Source: Roseiarcus sp963805295 (GTDB lineage: Bacteria; Pseudomonadota; Alphaproteobacteria; Rhizobiales; Beijerinckiaceae). Taken from it: DNA of 64,000 bases. This document shows positions 7,892 to 16,902 of this stretch, in pieces. The position numbers were made by a program, and so were the translations under genes. The stretch is from the NCBI GenBank assembly GCA_963805295.1, contig CAWDTW010000032.1, forward strand, positions 86,215 to 150,214. The letters are read 5' to 3'. Position 1 is the stretch's first letter. Each line of letters starts with the position of its first letter. Under the pieces are notes generated by a model. It had not been told where the DNA came from. It was given only the letters and a program-made list of their open reading frames with translations, and did not search any database.

Positions 7892-8923
7892 TCAAGCCGC
7901 GCAGGCGAGGAACCCCTGGCGGATCTCCTCCTCCTCGAGGTTGCGGCCGATGAACACGACCTTCGACTCCCGCTTCTCGTCCGGCTTCCACTCGCGCCGC
8001 GAATCGCCGTCGAGCATCATGTGCACGCCCTGGAACACGAAGCGCTTGGGGTCGTCCTTCATCGCCACGATCCCCTTGCAGCGCAGGATGTTGGGGCCCT
8101 GCTCCTGGGTGACGCGGTTGATCCAGGGCATGAACTTGGCCGGATCGACCTCGCCGTCGAGCCGCACCGCGACCGACTGCATGTCCTCGTCGTGATAGTG
8201 CTTCAGGCCGTGGTGATGATGGGCGTGGCCGTGCTGGTGATCGTGGTCGTGATCGTGCTGCTCGGCGACGAGGAAGCCGGGCTCGATCTCGAGAATGCGG
8301 TCGAGATCGAAGGCGCGCCGCTCGAGCACGTCGGAAAGCGCGACGTCGCAGTTCTTCGCGCGATGGAGCGCAGCGTAGGGGTTGATGGCGCGGATGCGCG
8401 CCTCGACCTCGCGCAGCTCCGCCGGCGTCACGAGATCGGTCTTGTTGATGATGATGACGTCGGCGAAGGCGATCTGGTTCTTGGCCTCGGGCGCGTCGCG
8501 CAGGCGCTGGGCGAGCCATTTCGCGTCGGCGACCGTCACCACCGCGTCGAGCCGCGCCGCCCTCTGCACGTCCTCGTCGACGAAGAAGGTCTGCGCCACC
8601 GGCGCAGGATCCGCGAGGCCGGTCGTCTCGACGATGATCGCGTCGAACCTGCCCTTCCGCTTCATCAGCCCCTCGATGATGCGGATGAGGTCGCCGCGCA
8701 CGGTGCAGCAGATGCAGCCGTTGTTCATCTCGAACACTTCCTCGTCGGCCCCGATGACGAGTTCGTTGTCGATGCCGATCTCGCCGAACTCGTTGACCAC
8801 GACCGCGTAGCGCTTGCCGTGCGACTCGCCCAAGATGCGGTTGAGCAGAGTCGTCTTCCCGGCGCCGAGATAGCCGGTGAGGACGGTGACGGGAATTTTT
8901 TCGGCCTCGCGGGATTCGATCAC
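7892..8923 (-). CDS. COG0523 (CobW/ZNG1-like) zinc metallochaperone GTPase
   Basis: 343-residue G3E-family P-loop GTPase. Seen: Walker A VTVLTGYLGAGKTTLLNRIL, the metal-binding CxCC in NNGCICCTVRGDL, Walker B-like DAIIVETTGLADPAP, NKTD in VIIINKTDLVTPAEL, a His/Asp-rich linker (HDHDHDHQHGHAHHHH, about residue 235) and the CobW C-terminal domain (VFQGVHMMLDG, KVVFIGRNL). The GTG start at 8923 is chosen because GAGGAG lies nine bases upstream; longer frames run into unrelated sequence. Known members load zinc, cobalt or other metals into client enzymes. No Zur box was recognised. It is followed closely by the WD40 gene. Confidence 0.9.
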   Translation of the reverse strand: MIESREAEKIPVTVLTGYLGAGKTTLLNRILGESHGKRYAVVVNEFGEIGIDNELVIGADEEVFEMNNGCICCTVRGDLIRIIEGLMKRKGRFDAIIVETTGLADPAPVAQTFFVDEDVQRAARLDAVVTVADAKWLAQRLRDAPEAKNQIAFADVIIINKTDLVTPAELREVEARIRAINPYAALHRAKNCDVALSDVLERRAFDLDRILEIEPGFLVAEQHDHDHDHQHGHAHHHHGLKHYHDEDMQSVAVRLDGEVDPAKFMPWINRVTQEQGPNILRCKGIVAMKDDPKRFVFQGVHMMLDGDSRREWKPDEKRESKVVFIGRNLEEEEIRQGFLACAA

Positions 8924-8999
8924 GCGCTTCGTCTCCTCGAATGATGGGCTCGACCCGCCATATAGGGCCTGCGCGCGTCGAACGGTAGGGGCGGCCCGC

Positions 9000-9377
9000 C
9001 TACCAGCGGCGCCAGCCGTAACCCCAGCCGCCGCCGATATAAGGCCCGCCCCATCCGAAGGCCGGCCCGACGATGATCGGCGCAGGGGCGACGACGACCG
9101 GCGGAGCGGCGACCACAGCCGGCGGGGCGCCCGCCTGGTCGACGGCGAAGGACGGGATGTAACCGGAGAGGCCGCGCCAGGAGGCGTAGCACCAGTTGCC
9201 GGCGCAATTCCGCAGATCGATCTCTGCGCTCGCCGGAACGCTCTGCACGACGTGCGAGTGCGCGCTCGGCGCGCGGCGCATGTTGGACCAGGCCGTGGTG
9301 ATCGCCGGATCGGCGGACGCCGGCCCGACAAGGCCGAGGCAGAGTCCGGCAGAAAGAAGCAAACGTCGCAAGATCAA
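9000..9377 (-). CDS. Secreted SH3-domain protein with Pro/Ala and Gly/Trp-rich tail
   Basis: 125 residues. Signal peptide LRRLLLSAGLCLGLVGPASA, then a bacterial SH3 domain (WSNMRRAPSAHSHVVQSVPA and CAGNWCYASWRGLSGYIPSF with two Cys that may pair), a P-A-V linker (PPAVVAAPPVVVAPAPIIVG) and a terminal GWGGPYIGGGWGYGWRRW stretch. Such small periplasmic proteins are common in Hyphomicrobiales; cell-wall binding is likely but not shown. Monocistronic, 76 bases upstream of the GTPase gene. Confidence 0.82.
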   Translation of the reverse strand: MILRRLLLSAGLCLGLVGPASADPAITTAWSNMRRAPSAHSHVVQSVPASAEIDLRNCAGNWCYASWRGLSGYIPSFAVDQAGAPPAVVAAPPVVVAPAPIIVGPAFGWGGPYIGGGWGYGWRRW

Positions 9378-9473
9378 GAATCCTCTCGGCTGTTGACGAA
9401 TCGCGCCGAACTGACGCCGGCGGCGCCCGGCTTCAAAAATACCGTTGCGGCTTTTTTGCGTCCAGCGCCGCCC

Positions 9474-10172
9474 TCAGCCGCCCGCCCGGTAGCGCCGGTA
9501 GCCTTCTGCGCGCAAGCGGCAGGCCGGGCATTCGCCGCAGCCATGGCCCCATTCGTGGAAGTGCTCGCGGTCACCGTGATAGCAGGTGTGGGTCTCGCGG
9601 CGGACGAGATCGACCAGCGCCTCGCCGCCGAGGCGTTCGGCGAGGCGCCAGGTTTCCGCCTTGTCGATCCACATCAGCGGGGTCTCGACGACGAAGCGGC
9701 TGTCCATGCCGAGGTTCAGCGCGAGCTGCATCGCCTTCATCGTATCGTCGCGGCAGTCCGGATAGCCCGAATAGTCGGTCTCGCACACGCCGGCGACGAG
9801 CCGCCTCGAGCCGCGCCGATAGGCGGTTGCGGCGGCGAAGGTGAGGAAGAGCAAGTTGCGCCCCGGCACGAAGGTGTTGGGCAGGCCGTTCGCCTCGAAG
9901 CGGATGGCGACGTCGCGGGTGAGCGCGGTGTCGCTCATCCGTCCGAGCGCGGCGAGGTCGATGAGATGATCCTCGCCGAGCTTCGCGCCCCAAGCGGGAA
10001 AGCCGCGCCGGATCGCCGCCAGCACGTTCGGCCGGACATCGAGCTCGATCCGGTGTTTTTGGCCGTAGTCGAAGCCGATCGTCTCGACCTGGGCGAAGCG
10101 GTCGAGCGCCCAGGCGAGGCTGACCGTCGAATCCTGCCCGCCGGAAAAGAGGACGAGCGCGCGATCGTTCAT
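9474..10172 (-). CDS. queC: 7-cyano-7-deazaguanine synthase QueC
   Basis: 232 residues. Converts 7-carboxy-7-deazaguanine to preQ0 with ATP and ammonia in queuosine biosynthesis. The PP-loop is ALVLFSGGQDSTVSLAWAL. Other family blocks are IGFDYGQKHRIEL, LPNTFVPGRNLLFLTFAAA, VCETDYSGYPDCRDD, FVVETPLMWIDKAETWRLA and the zinc-binding CYHGD and GCGECPACRLRAEGY cysteines. The start at 10172 lies two bases after the stop of the YkgJ-like gene, so both form an operon. No queD, queE or dpd genes lie in the window. Confidence 0.95.
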   Translation of the reverse strand: MNDRALVLFSGGQDSTVSLAWALDRFAQVETIGFDYGQKHRIELDVRPNVLAAIRRGFPAWGAKLGEDHLIDLAALGRMSDTALTRDVAIRFEANGLPNTFVPGRNLLFLTFAAATAYRRGSRRLVAGVCETDYSGYPDCRDDTMKAMQLALNLGMDSRFVVETPLMWIDKAETWRLAERLGGEALVDLVRRETHTCYHGDREHFHEWGHGCGECPACRLRAEGYRRYRAGG

Positions 10173-10174
10173 CG

Positions 10175-10708
10175 TCAGATCTTCGTGGCCCGCCAGGTCG
10201 GGCCCTTGGGCCCAAAAACCTGCTCGATGCGGAACTGGTCCTCGCGCCGCATCCTGCCGAGCGGCAGCGCTTCGTCCGGCATGACCAGCGTCGCCTCGTC
10301 GCCGACGAACATGATCACATGCCGGCGCTCCTTGATGAGGGTCCGGGCCATCGCCCTCAACCCGTCGTAATAGGGTCGATTGCGCCAGGCGCCGGGCGAG
10401 CCGGGGTCGACCTGGCCATAGACGAAGCCGTTCGTCGGAAAGATCGACAGCACGAATTTCGCCCGGTCCGGCCGCCATTCGTCCGGCATTTTGCCGTCCG
10501 TCATCCACAGGCAGAAGAACTGGCGGCACTGGCCGGGAGCCGCGTCGTGGATCGCGCAGCCCTTGCCAGGCGCGCAATGCTTGCACCAGACGCCCGGCGG
10601 TTTTTCGAGCTCCGGCAGCGCATAGACCTTGCAGCAGAGCGTGCAGGCGCCGCAGGCGCGGCCCGGCGCGGTCCCATAGGGCATGATGAACATGTTCGCA
10701 GAGGACAT
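10175..10708 (-). CDS. YkgJ-like CxxCxxCC zinc/iron-chelating domain protein
   Basis: 177 residues, cytoplasmic. Cysteine-rich N-terminal half with GRACGACTLCCKVYAL (C-x-x-C-x-x-C-C), WCKHCAPGKGCAIHD and GQCRQFFCLW, the spacing of the YkgJ/UPF0153 family (PF03692). The C-terminal half is variable. Biochemical role is not established; metal chelation is predicted. It directly precedes queC with a two-base gap. Confidence 0.85.
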   Translation of the reverse strand: MSSANMFIMPYGTAPGRACGACTLCCKVYALPELEKPPGVWCKHCAPGKGCAIHDAAPGQCRQFFCLWMTDGKMPDEWRPDRAKFVLSIFPTNGFVYGQVDPGSPGAWRNRPYYDGLRAMARTLIKERRHVIMFVGDEATLVMPDEALPLGRMRREDQFRIEQVFGPKGPTWRATKI

Positions 10709-10789
10709 TTCGGCGCTTCGCCCGGTCGAGGTTGCGCCGGACCGCTATCGCGACGCGACGGCGCTGGCAAGGCGGGCTTGGGGCTCGCC

Positions 10790-11606
10790 CTACCCTACCG
10801 CCCAGCCCGCTTCGTCCGCCGCCGCCTCCGCCGCTTCCCTCTCCGGCAGATCGGCCCGCCAGCGCGCGGCGACGAAGCGCCGCCCGGTGACGCCGTCCGA
10901 GCGCTCGGAGGCGAGCCACAGGAGCGGCGCCGCCATGATCGCCGGATCGAGCAGCTTTGCGCGCAGCTCGGGCGAGATGGTTTCGGGAATCATGCCGGTC
11001 AGCGTCGCCCCGCCGGGCAGGAGGGCGTTGACCGTGACCCCCGTCCCGGCGAGGTCCTGCGCCCAGATGATCGTCTCGGATTCGAGCGCGGCCTTCGACG
11101 GCCCGTAGGGCGAGAAGCCCGCCTGCGCATCGTCTCGTGGTTCATCGAAATATTGACGATGCGGCCCCATCGGGCCTCGATCATGGGCGGACGCGGCGGC
11201 GCGCGCCATCAGGAACGGCCCGACGACGTTGGTCTCGATCACCATCCGCCAGGTCTCGGGCGCAACGTCCCAGAAGCGGGTCGGCACGGCCATGAACGTC
11301 TCGCTGACATATTTCATGCCGCGCCCGGCGTTGTTGACCAGAACGTCCAGCCGGCCGAAGCGACCGAACGCGGCCTCGACGAGCCGCGCGCAGTCGTCCT
11401 CGCGGGTCACGTCGGCGATCAGCGGAACGACCGGCCTTCCGCCGAAACGCCGCCCCGCCTCGTCCGCCACGGCTTCGATTTCGGCGCTGTTCCCGCGCGG
11501 CCGACACGATCACCCGCGCGCCCGCTTCGGCGAGCGCGAGCGCCATCGCGCGGCCCAGGCCGCGCCCACCGCCGGTGACGATGGCTACGCGAGTACGAAG
11601 GGGCAT
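10790..11606 (-). pseudogene. Short-chain dehydrogenase/reductase, frameshifted
   Basis: NAD(P)-dependent oxidoreductase. The start at 11606 (MPLRTRVAIVTGGGRGLGRA) has GAGGAG upstream and shows the TGxxxGxG cofactor motif. The frame breaks near 11500; the second frame gives VVPLIADVTREDDCARLV, DVLVNNAGRGMKYVSETF (NNAG) and NVVGPFLMARAA. Between about 11125 and 11190 a third frame carries MIEARWGRIVNISMNHETM, and then SPYGPSKAALESETIIWAQ supplies the YxxxK. At least three single-base indels are needed, two of them compensating, which argues for sequence error. Substrate unknown. Confidence 0.78.
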
Positions 11607-11634
11607 CGGCGTCTCCTCTTGCGAAGGCCCGCGG

Positions 11635-12043
11635 TCAGCGCGCCGCGGAGAAGAGATAGTCCACGCCGTCGAATGAATCGACCGGGAAGCCGTAGAAGAA
11701 CCGCAAGAGCTCCGTCCCCGTCTGGCGGATTCCATGCTCCGCCATGCCGGGAATGAAGACGGCGCAGCCCGCCTTCACCTCGACCTCGTTGCCATTCAGC
11801 GTCACGACGCCCGTCCCGGCGAGCACGTAGTAGATTTCCGGCGGCGCGTGGCGATGCAGGCCGAGCCAGTCGCCGGGCGAAAGATCGGCGACGCCGCAGG
11901 TGATGCCGTCGGTCGGCGTGCCGCCTTTGGAGAAGAGCGTCCGCCAGCGAATCCGGCCCTTGATGGGATCGTCCCAGCCGTCGAGCGGCGCGTTTTGCCT
12001 CGTCGAGGACGAGGGGTTCGATGGCGGCTGGCGATGTGTGCAT
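11635..12043 (-). pseudogene. Small cupin-domain protein, frameshifted near the N-terminus
   Basis: About 136 residues after correction. The ATG at 12043 gives MHTSPAAIEPLVLDEA; a one-base shift near 11995-12000 leads to NAPLDGWDDPIKGRIRWRTL and then the double-stranded beta-helix cupin motif GDWLGLHRHAPPEIYYVLAG, GTGVVTLNGNEVEV, CAVFIPGMAEHGI. The two His and the Glu of the metal site are present. Substrate unknown. A second copy of the first codons lies at 18667-18725. Confidence 0.75.
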
Positions 12044-12111
12044 TGTCCATCCCTCTCCGAAGTTTGGCGCAGGCCCTCATCCGGCGCTTCGGGCCACCTT
12101 CTCCCGCAGGC

Positions 12112-12150
12112 GCCCCCCCTCTCCCGACGGGAGAGGGGCCGGGGGTGAGG
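12112..12150. repeat. Palindromic intergenic repeat (GAGAGGG type)
   Basis: CCCCTCTCCCGACGGGAGAGGGG forms a strong hairpin, preceded at 12072 by CCCTCATCCGGC and followed by GGGGGTGAGG. Related hairpins lie at 12564-12586 and 18815-18884, so this is a dispersed REP-like unit. It could also act as a transcription terminator for the flanking genes. Confidence 0.7.
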
Positions 12151-12160
12151 GGACCGCGCC

Positions 12161-12540
12161 TCAGTCGAAGGGCAGGCGCAATTCCGCGTAAATCCGCACC
12201 AGTACCCAATCGAGATCATCGCAGACTTCGGCGTTCGTGAAGCCGGATGACGCGCAGGCCGAGGCGTTCGAGAACTTCGGTCCGTCCGGCGTCGTAGTCC
12301 GCAAACCATTCGTGCTGCTTTCCGTCCCCGGATCGCAGTCCGGGGGTCGACGACAAGCTTTGCGGCGTGACAATAAAAATCGACGACGAAGCGGTCGAAC
12401 GGGCACTTGCCGTCGGAATTTCGCGCCGTGAAAGCGGGAACCGCGAAGCCGTTCCCAAAGAATGTCCTCCGCGCGCGTTGTCTGCTTGCGCAGATTGCGT
12501 GCGAACTCGCGCCGCTCCGACGGCCATCGGCTTATTCTAC
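12161..12540 (-). pseudogene. DUF559-type endonuclease-like protein, frameshifted
   Basis: Very-short-patch-repair-like nuclease family of unknown role. Read in pieces: WPSERREFARNLRKQTTRAE, ILWERLRGSRFHGAKFRRQV (family N-terminus, R-x-x-x-T-x-A-E-x-x-L-W-x-x-L-R), then in another frame DGKQHEWFADYDAGRTEVLE and GLRVIRLHERRSL, then back to FTNAEVCDDLDWVLVRIYAEL at the end. At least two indels are needed and the true start is unclear. It is framed by palindromic repeats on both sides, a setting in which I have often seen DUF559 genes. Confidence 0.62.
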
Positions 12541-12548
12541 TCCGGCCG

Positions 12549-12650
12549 GTCCCCTCACCCCTGCCCCTCTCCCAAAGGGAGAGGGGTTTTCGCGCCTCCC
12601 TCTCCCCGTTCCAGGGACGCTTTCTGGAGAGGGCCGGGGTGAGGGCATGC
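12549..12650. repeat. Pair of palindromic intergenic repeats
   Basis: CCCCTCACCC at 12551, then CCCCTCTCCCAAAGGGAGAGGGG (12564-12586) followed by TTTT, then CCCTCTCC...GGAGAGGG around 12600-12632 with GGGGTGAGGGC. Same dispersed unit as at 12112 and 18861. The T-tract after the first hairpin could make it a terminator on the plus strand. Confidence 0.65.
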
Positions 12651-12734
12651 GCCGCCCCTACTCTGTCGCTCGCTCCGCGCAAGCGCGCCGATGCGTCGTT
12701 CATGATAGACTTGGCAAAAGCCCGAGGCGACGCC

Positions 12735-14521
12735 ATGTCCGAAACCCGGAAGCTTGCCGCAATCCTCGCGGCCGACGTGGTCGGCTACAGCCGGCTCGCG
12801 GGCGCGGACGAGGACCGCACGCTCGCGCGGCTGAGGGCGCTGCGCAGCGACCTCATCGACCCGACCATCGCCGTGCATCGCGGGCGCGTCGTCAAGCGCA
12901 CCGGCGACGGCGCGCTCGTCGAATTCCGCAGCGTGGTCGACGCCGTGCGCTGCGCCGTCGAAGTGCAGAACGGCATGGTCGATCGCAACGCCGGGCTGCC
13001 GGAGGATCGCCGCATCGAGTTTCGCATCGGCGTGCATCTGGGCGACGTGGTCGAAGAGGCCGATGGCGACCTGATGGGCGACGGCGTCAACATCGCCGCG
13101 CGGCTGGAGGGGATCGCCGGGCCGGGCGGGGTTTGTCTCTCCGAGCAAGCCTACTGGCAGGTCAAGGGGCGGCTCGATCTCGCGGTCAGCGATCTCGGCC
13201 CGACCCAGCTCAAGAACATCGCCGAGCCGATCCGGGTCTATTCGCTCGAGGTCGGCCAGCCCGCCCAGGCGAAGCCAGTGCCAGCCCCGATGCCTGAAAA
13301 ATCCACTCCGCCGCGCCTCTCGATCGTCGTCTTGCCGTTCGCGAATATCGGAGGCGACCCGGAGCAGGAGCATTTCGTCGACGGGGTCACGGAGAGCCTC
13401 ACGACCGACCTCTCGCGGATACGAGGCGCCGTCGTGATCGCCCGCAATACGGCGTTCGCCTACAAAGGCAAGCCGCTCGACGTGAAGACGATCGGGCGCG
13501 AGTTGAACGTCCGCTATGTGCTCGAGGGCAGCGTTCAGCGCGGCGGAAACCGCATGCGCGTCAATGTGCAGCTCATCGACGCCGAAACGGGCAATCATCT
13601 CTGGGCCGAGCGGTTCGATAAGCCGCTCGCCGATCTCTTCGACATGCAGGACGAAATCGTCGCGCGCCTGGCAGGCGCGCTGAACGCCCAGCTCGTCGCC
13701 GCCGAGGCGCGACGCGCGGAACAGGCCCCGAACCCCAACTCGATGGACCTCTATTTTCAGGGTTTGGCTTGGCTCAATAAGGGCGTTCACCCCTAACAAT
13801 GTCGCGCAAGCGCGCAGCTTTTTCGATCGCGCGCTCGCCGCCGACCCCGACAATGTCGACGCGCTCGTGGAATCGGCGCGCGCGGACATGACCGCAGGCG
13901 CAAATTCCTTCGTGACCGATCCCTTGGCGGCCTTCGCGGCGGCCGAAGCAAAGTTGACCAAAGCCTTGTCGTCGGTCCCAGACCATGCGCATGGGCATAT
14001 GTGCGTTGGGATTTGTCGAAATATTCACCAAGCGCGCGGCGCGAGGGCATCGCCGAATGTGAACATGCGTTGGCGCTGGATCGAAATCTCGCCAACGCCC
14101 ATTCCGCTATCGGATTTGGTAAGATATTTATCGGTCGCGCCGAAGAAACCGAGGCTCACATTGCTGAGGCGCTGCGCCTCAGTCCGCGCGATACGCTGGC
14201 TTATATCTGGATGAATATCGCGGGCATGGCGAAGCTCCACCTGGGCAGTTATGAGCAGGCGGTTGCGTGGTTTCGGCGGGCGATCGAGGCCAACCGAAAT
14301 TATCCGATAGCATATTTTCAGTTGGCCGCCGCCCTTGCGCAGCTTGGTCGAATTGACGAGGCGCAATCCGCGGTCAAGGCCGGTCTCGCGCTCAATCCGA
14401 CCTACACCATCTCCCGCGCCCGCGCCAACTCTGGACGGCGATGAGCGACGACCCGACGTATCTGGCCCAGCTTGAGCGCATGCTCGAAGGTCTGCGCAAG
14501 GCCGGGTTCCCCGAACAATGA
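12735..14521 (+). pseudogene. Class III adenylate cyclase-TPR protein 1, frameshifted
   Basis: Cytoplasmic signalling protein. The cyclase domain (residues 1-175) shows KLAAILAADVVGYSRLAGAD (metal-binding Asp), RVVKRTGDGALVEF and MGDGVNIAARLEGIAGPGG. A TolB/FlgO-like domain follows (LSIVVLPFANIGGDPEQEHF, VLEGSVQRGGNRMRVNVQLI, HLWAERFDKPLADLFDMQDE), then TPR-like helices (AHSAIGFGKIFIGRAEETEA, YFQLAAALAQLGRIDEA). Indels occur near 13790, 14000 and 14425; after correction the protein is about 595 residues and ends GLRKAGFPEQ. Its stop overlaps the next ATG (ATGA). It is the first of a tandem family. Confidence 0.8.
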
Positions 14522-14646
14522 CCGCCGCCCGCCGCCTCGCCGCGATCCTCGCCGCCGACGTTGTCGGCTACTCCCGCCTGATGGGCGAGGACGAGGCCAG
14601 GACGGCGCGGTCCGTGCGGAACAGACGATTTGTGCGGCGGCGGTGA
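14518..14646 (+). pseudogene. Truncated adenylate cyclase N-terminus (array relic)
   Basis: Starts at an ATGA overlap with cyclase 1 and encodes MTAARRLAAILAADVVGYSR then LMGEDEARTARSVRN before collapsing into VRRR and a stop. It matches the first 33 residues of the two later array members almost exactly, so it is the stub of a fourth copy lost by deletion. Confidence 0.75.
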
Positions 14647-14776
14647 TTATGCCCGAGGGACGGAGCGCCGCGCCGATTGGGATATTGCGCGCGCGATTGA
14701 TAGGTTCGGCGTACCCCTATAAACAGAGGGGCTATTGAGACTTGGCTTCAGTCTCTTGAGACTTGAGGGAATCCTG

Positions 14777-15115
14777 GTGGCCGAGCAACCGGAAAATATC
14801 GTCATCGACCATCTGCGCGGCCCGCGCAAAGACATCGGCGATATCAAGAGTGAAGTGCAGACGCTGAAAGCGGAAACGCAATCCCAGCGCCGGGAGATGG
14901 CGACAAAGTCCGATCTCCATTCCCTGCGGGCGGACGTCGCCTCCGACATGTTGACGATGCAAAAGGACACCCGCGAGCAGATTGTCGGCCTTCGCCGGGC
15001 GGTGATCGAGTATCATTCCGCCGTCGTCGGACACGGCTTGATCATCAGCGAACTCGAGGAGCGGGTGCGCCGACTGGAACAGCATCTCAAATTGCCGTCG
15101 CTGGAGCGTCGCTGA
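14777..15115 (+). CDS. Small coiled-coil hypothetical protein
   Basis: 112 residues from the GTG at 14777, chosen for the GAGGG eight bases upstream; a TTG at 14735 would add 14 residues. The sequence is charged and helical (VIDHLRGPRKDIGDIKSEVQ, LHSLRADVASDMLTMQKDT, ISELEERVRRLEQHL), predicting coiled coils and probable oligomerisation. Similar short genes of unknown function are frequent in Rhizobiales genomes. It sits between a cyclase stub and cyclase 2. Confidence 0.65.
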   Translation: MAEQPENIVIDHLRGPRKDIGDIKSEVQTLKAETQSQRREMATKSDLHSLRADVASDMLTMQKDTREQIVGLRRAVIEYHSAVVGHGLIISELEERVRRLEQHLKLPSLERR

Positions 15116-15152
15116 GGCGCTCTTTGTCGCGGACTGAGGGAGTCCCCGAACA

Positions 15153-16902
15153 ATGACCGCGACCCGCCGCCTCGCCGCGATCCTCGCCGCCGACGTCGTC
15201 GGCTACTCCGCCTCATGGGCGAGGACGAGGCGGGGACGGCGCGGGCGGTAGCGAGCGTCGCGAGGCCGCGACGCCGATCGTGCGTGCGTTCGGCGGCCGG
15301 CTCGTCAAGACGATGGGCGACGGCGTGCTGCTCGAGTTTCCCTCCGTTGTCGCAGCCGTCGAATGCGCAATCGCGATCCAGAAGCTGATGGCCGAGCGGA
15401 ACGCCGAGACGCCCGAACCCAAGCGCATCCTTTACCGCATCGGCGTGAGCCTCGGCGACGTGCTGATCGACGGCGACGACATTGTCGGTGAAGAAGTCAA
15501 CATCGCGGCGCGGCTCGAAAGCATTTGCGATCCCGGCGGCGTCTTTGTTTCTGGCGCCGCTTACGATCACGTGCGCGGCAGGATCGAAGCGACCTTTGTC
15601 GATCTCGGCGAGAAGGACCTCAAGAACATCGCGCGGCGGGTGCGGGTCTATGCGATCAAACCCGCCTCGGAAAGCGCGTTGTTCACGCTCTCCGCCCCCG
15701 CGCCGGCGGACGCGTCGCGCGTGTCGATCGCCGTGCTGCCATTCGCCAACATGAGCGGCGATGCGGAGCAGGAATATTTCGCCGACGGCATCGCGGAAGA
15801 CATCATTACCGCCTTGTCGAAAATTTCGCAGCTCTTCGTCATCGCTCGTAATTCCTCCTTCACTTTCAAAGGCAGGAATGTGCTCGTCGCGGAGGTCGGG
15901 AAGAGCCTCGGCGTGCGCTACGTCCTCGAAGGAAGCGTGCGAAAAGCGGGCGCGAAGGTCAGGATCACCGCCCAGCTGATCGACGCGACCACCGGTGGCC
16001 ACCTATGGGGCGAAAGGTTCGACCGCGATTTGGCCGACATCTTCGCCGTACAGGACGATGTGACGGCCAAGGTCGTCTCCGCGCTTTCTATCAATCTCAA
16101 CGCCGGCGATCTTCAACGCATCGCCAGCGCGCGCACCGAAAATCTCGAAGCCTACGATTGCTATCTGCGGGGACGGGAGCTGTGGGTGAGAGCCGCGAAG
16201 GAGCCGAACGCTCAAGCGCGGGCTCTGCTTCAGCGCGCGGTAGAACTCGATCCCAACTTCGCTCCCGCACACGCGCTTCTATCCTTCGTACACAAATTCG
16301 ACTACATAAACGAGTGGAGCGCTTCGCCGGAGCACTCTCTGCAATGCTCGCGCGCGAGCGCCCTCCGGGCCGTGTCTCTCGACGACGCCAATCCCATTGC
16401 CCATCTTGGGATCGCTGACATGCGTCTCTGGGACCGGCGTCATGACGAGGCGATACGCGAGGCGGAGCGGGCAATAGCGCTCGCCCCAAACTATGCGGGC
16501 GGCTACGTCGTGCTCGGCCTCGCTCTGCACTATACCGGCCGTTCCGAAGAAGCGCTCGGATGCCTGGATCGCGCTGTAGAGCTCAATCCGTACTACCCCG
16601 ACATCCATCTGCATCTTCAGGCGCAGGCGGCTTACCAGTTGAGCCGGTATCCCGAGGCCGCCGCCCTGTTGAAGCGGCGTATTCTGCGCAATCCGGACAC
16701 CAACTCCTCCCGCGTGTTGCTGGCCGCCAGCTATGGCCAGATGGGCCTGATTGACCAAGCCCGCGAGGCGTGGCGAGAGGCGCTGCGCGTCAACCCGGCC
16801 TATTCCCTTGAGCATCGCCGCAAAGTGATGCCGTATAAGAATCCGGCCGATTTCCAGCATTTCTTGGAAGGTCTCCGCAAGGCGGGGCTGCCTGAGCCAT
16901 GA
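15153..16902 (+). pseudogene. Class III adenylate cyclase-TPR protein 2, frameshifted at the N-terminus
   Basis: The ATG at 15153 opens MTATRRLAAILAADVVGYS; compared with the sibling at 16899, one base is lost near 15212 and a further change lies near 15250. The long frame then continues with GGRLVKTMGDGVLLEFPSVV, SLGDVLIDGDDIVGEEVNIA, VSIAVLPFANMSGDAEQEYF, YVLEGSVRKAGAKVRITAQL and TPR repeats (YAGGYVVLGLALHYTGRSEE, YPDIHLHLQAQAAYQLSRYP). It ends GLRKAGLPEP with an ATGA overlap onto the next gene. About 580 residues when corrected. Unlike 1 and 3 the second half is of the NMSGDAEQEYFADGIAEDI subtype, so it is an older paralogue. Confidence 0.82.

Noticed and set aside
9474..10708. 7-deazaguanine DNA-modification (dpd) system suggested by QueC in accessory-like sequence
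   Set aside because: No DpdA/TGT-like, QueD/E or dpd helicase genes nearby; QueC sits in a housekeeping stretch with a YkgJ-like gene, which fits queuosine synthesis.
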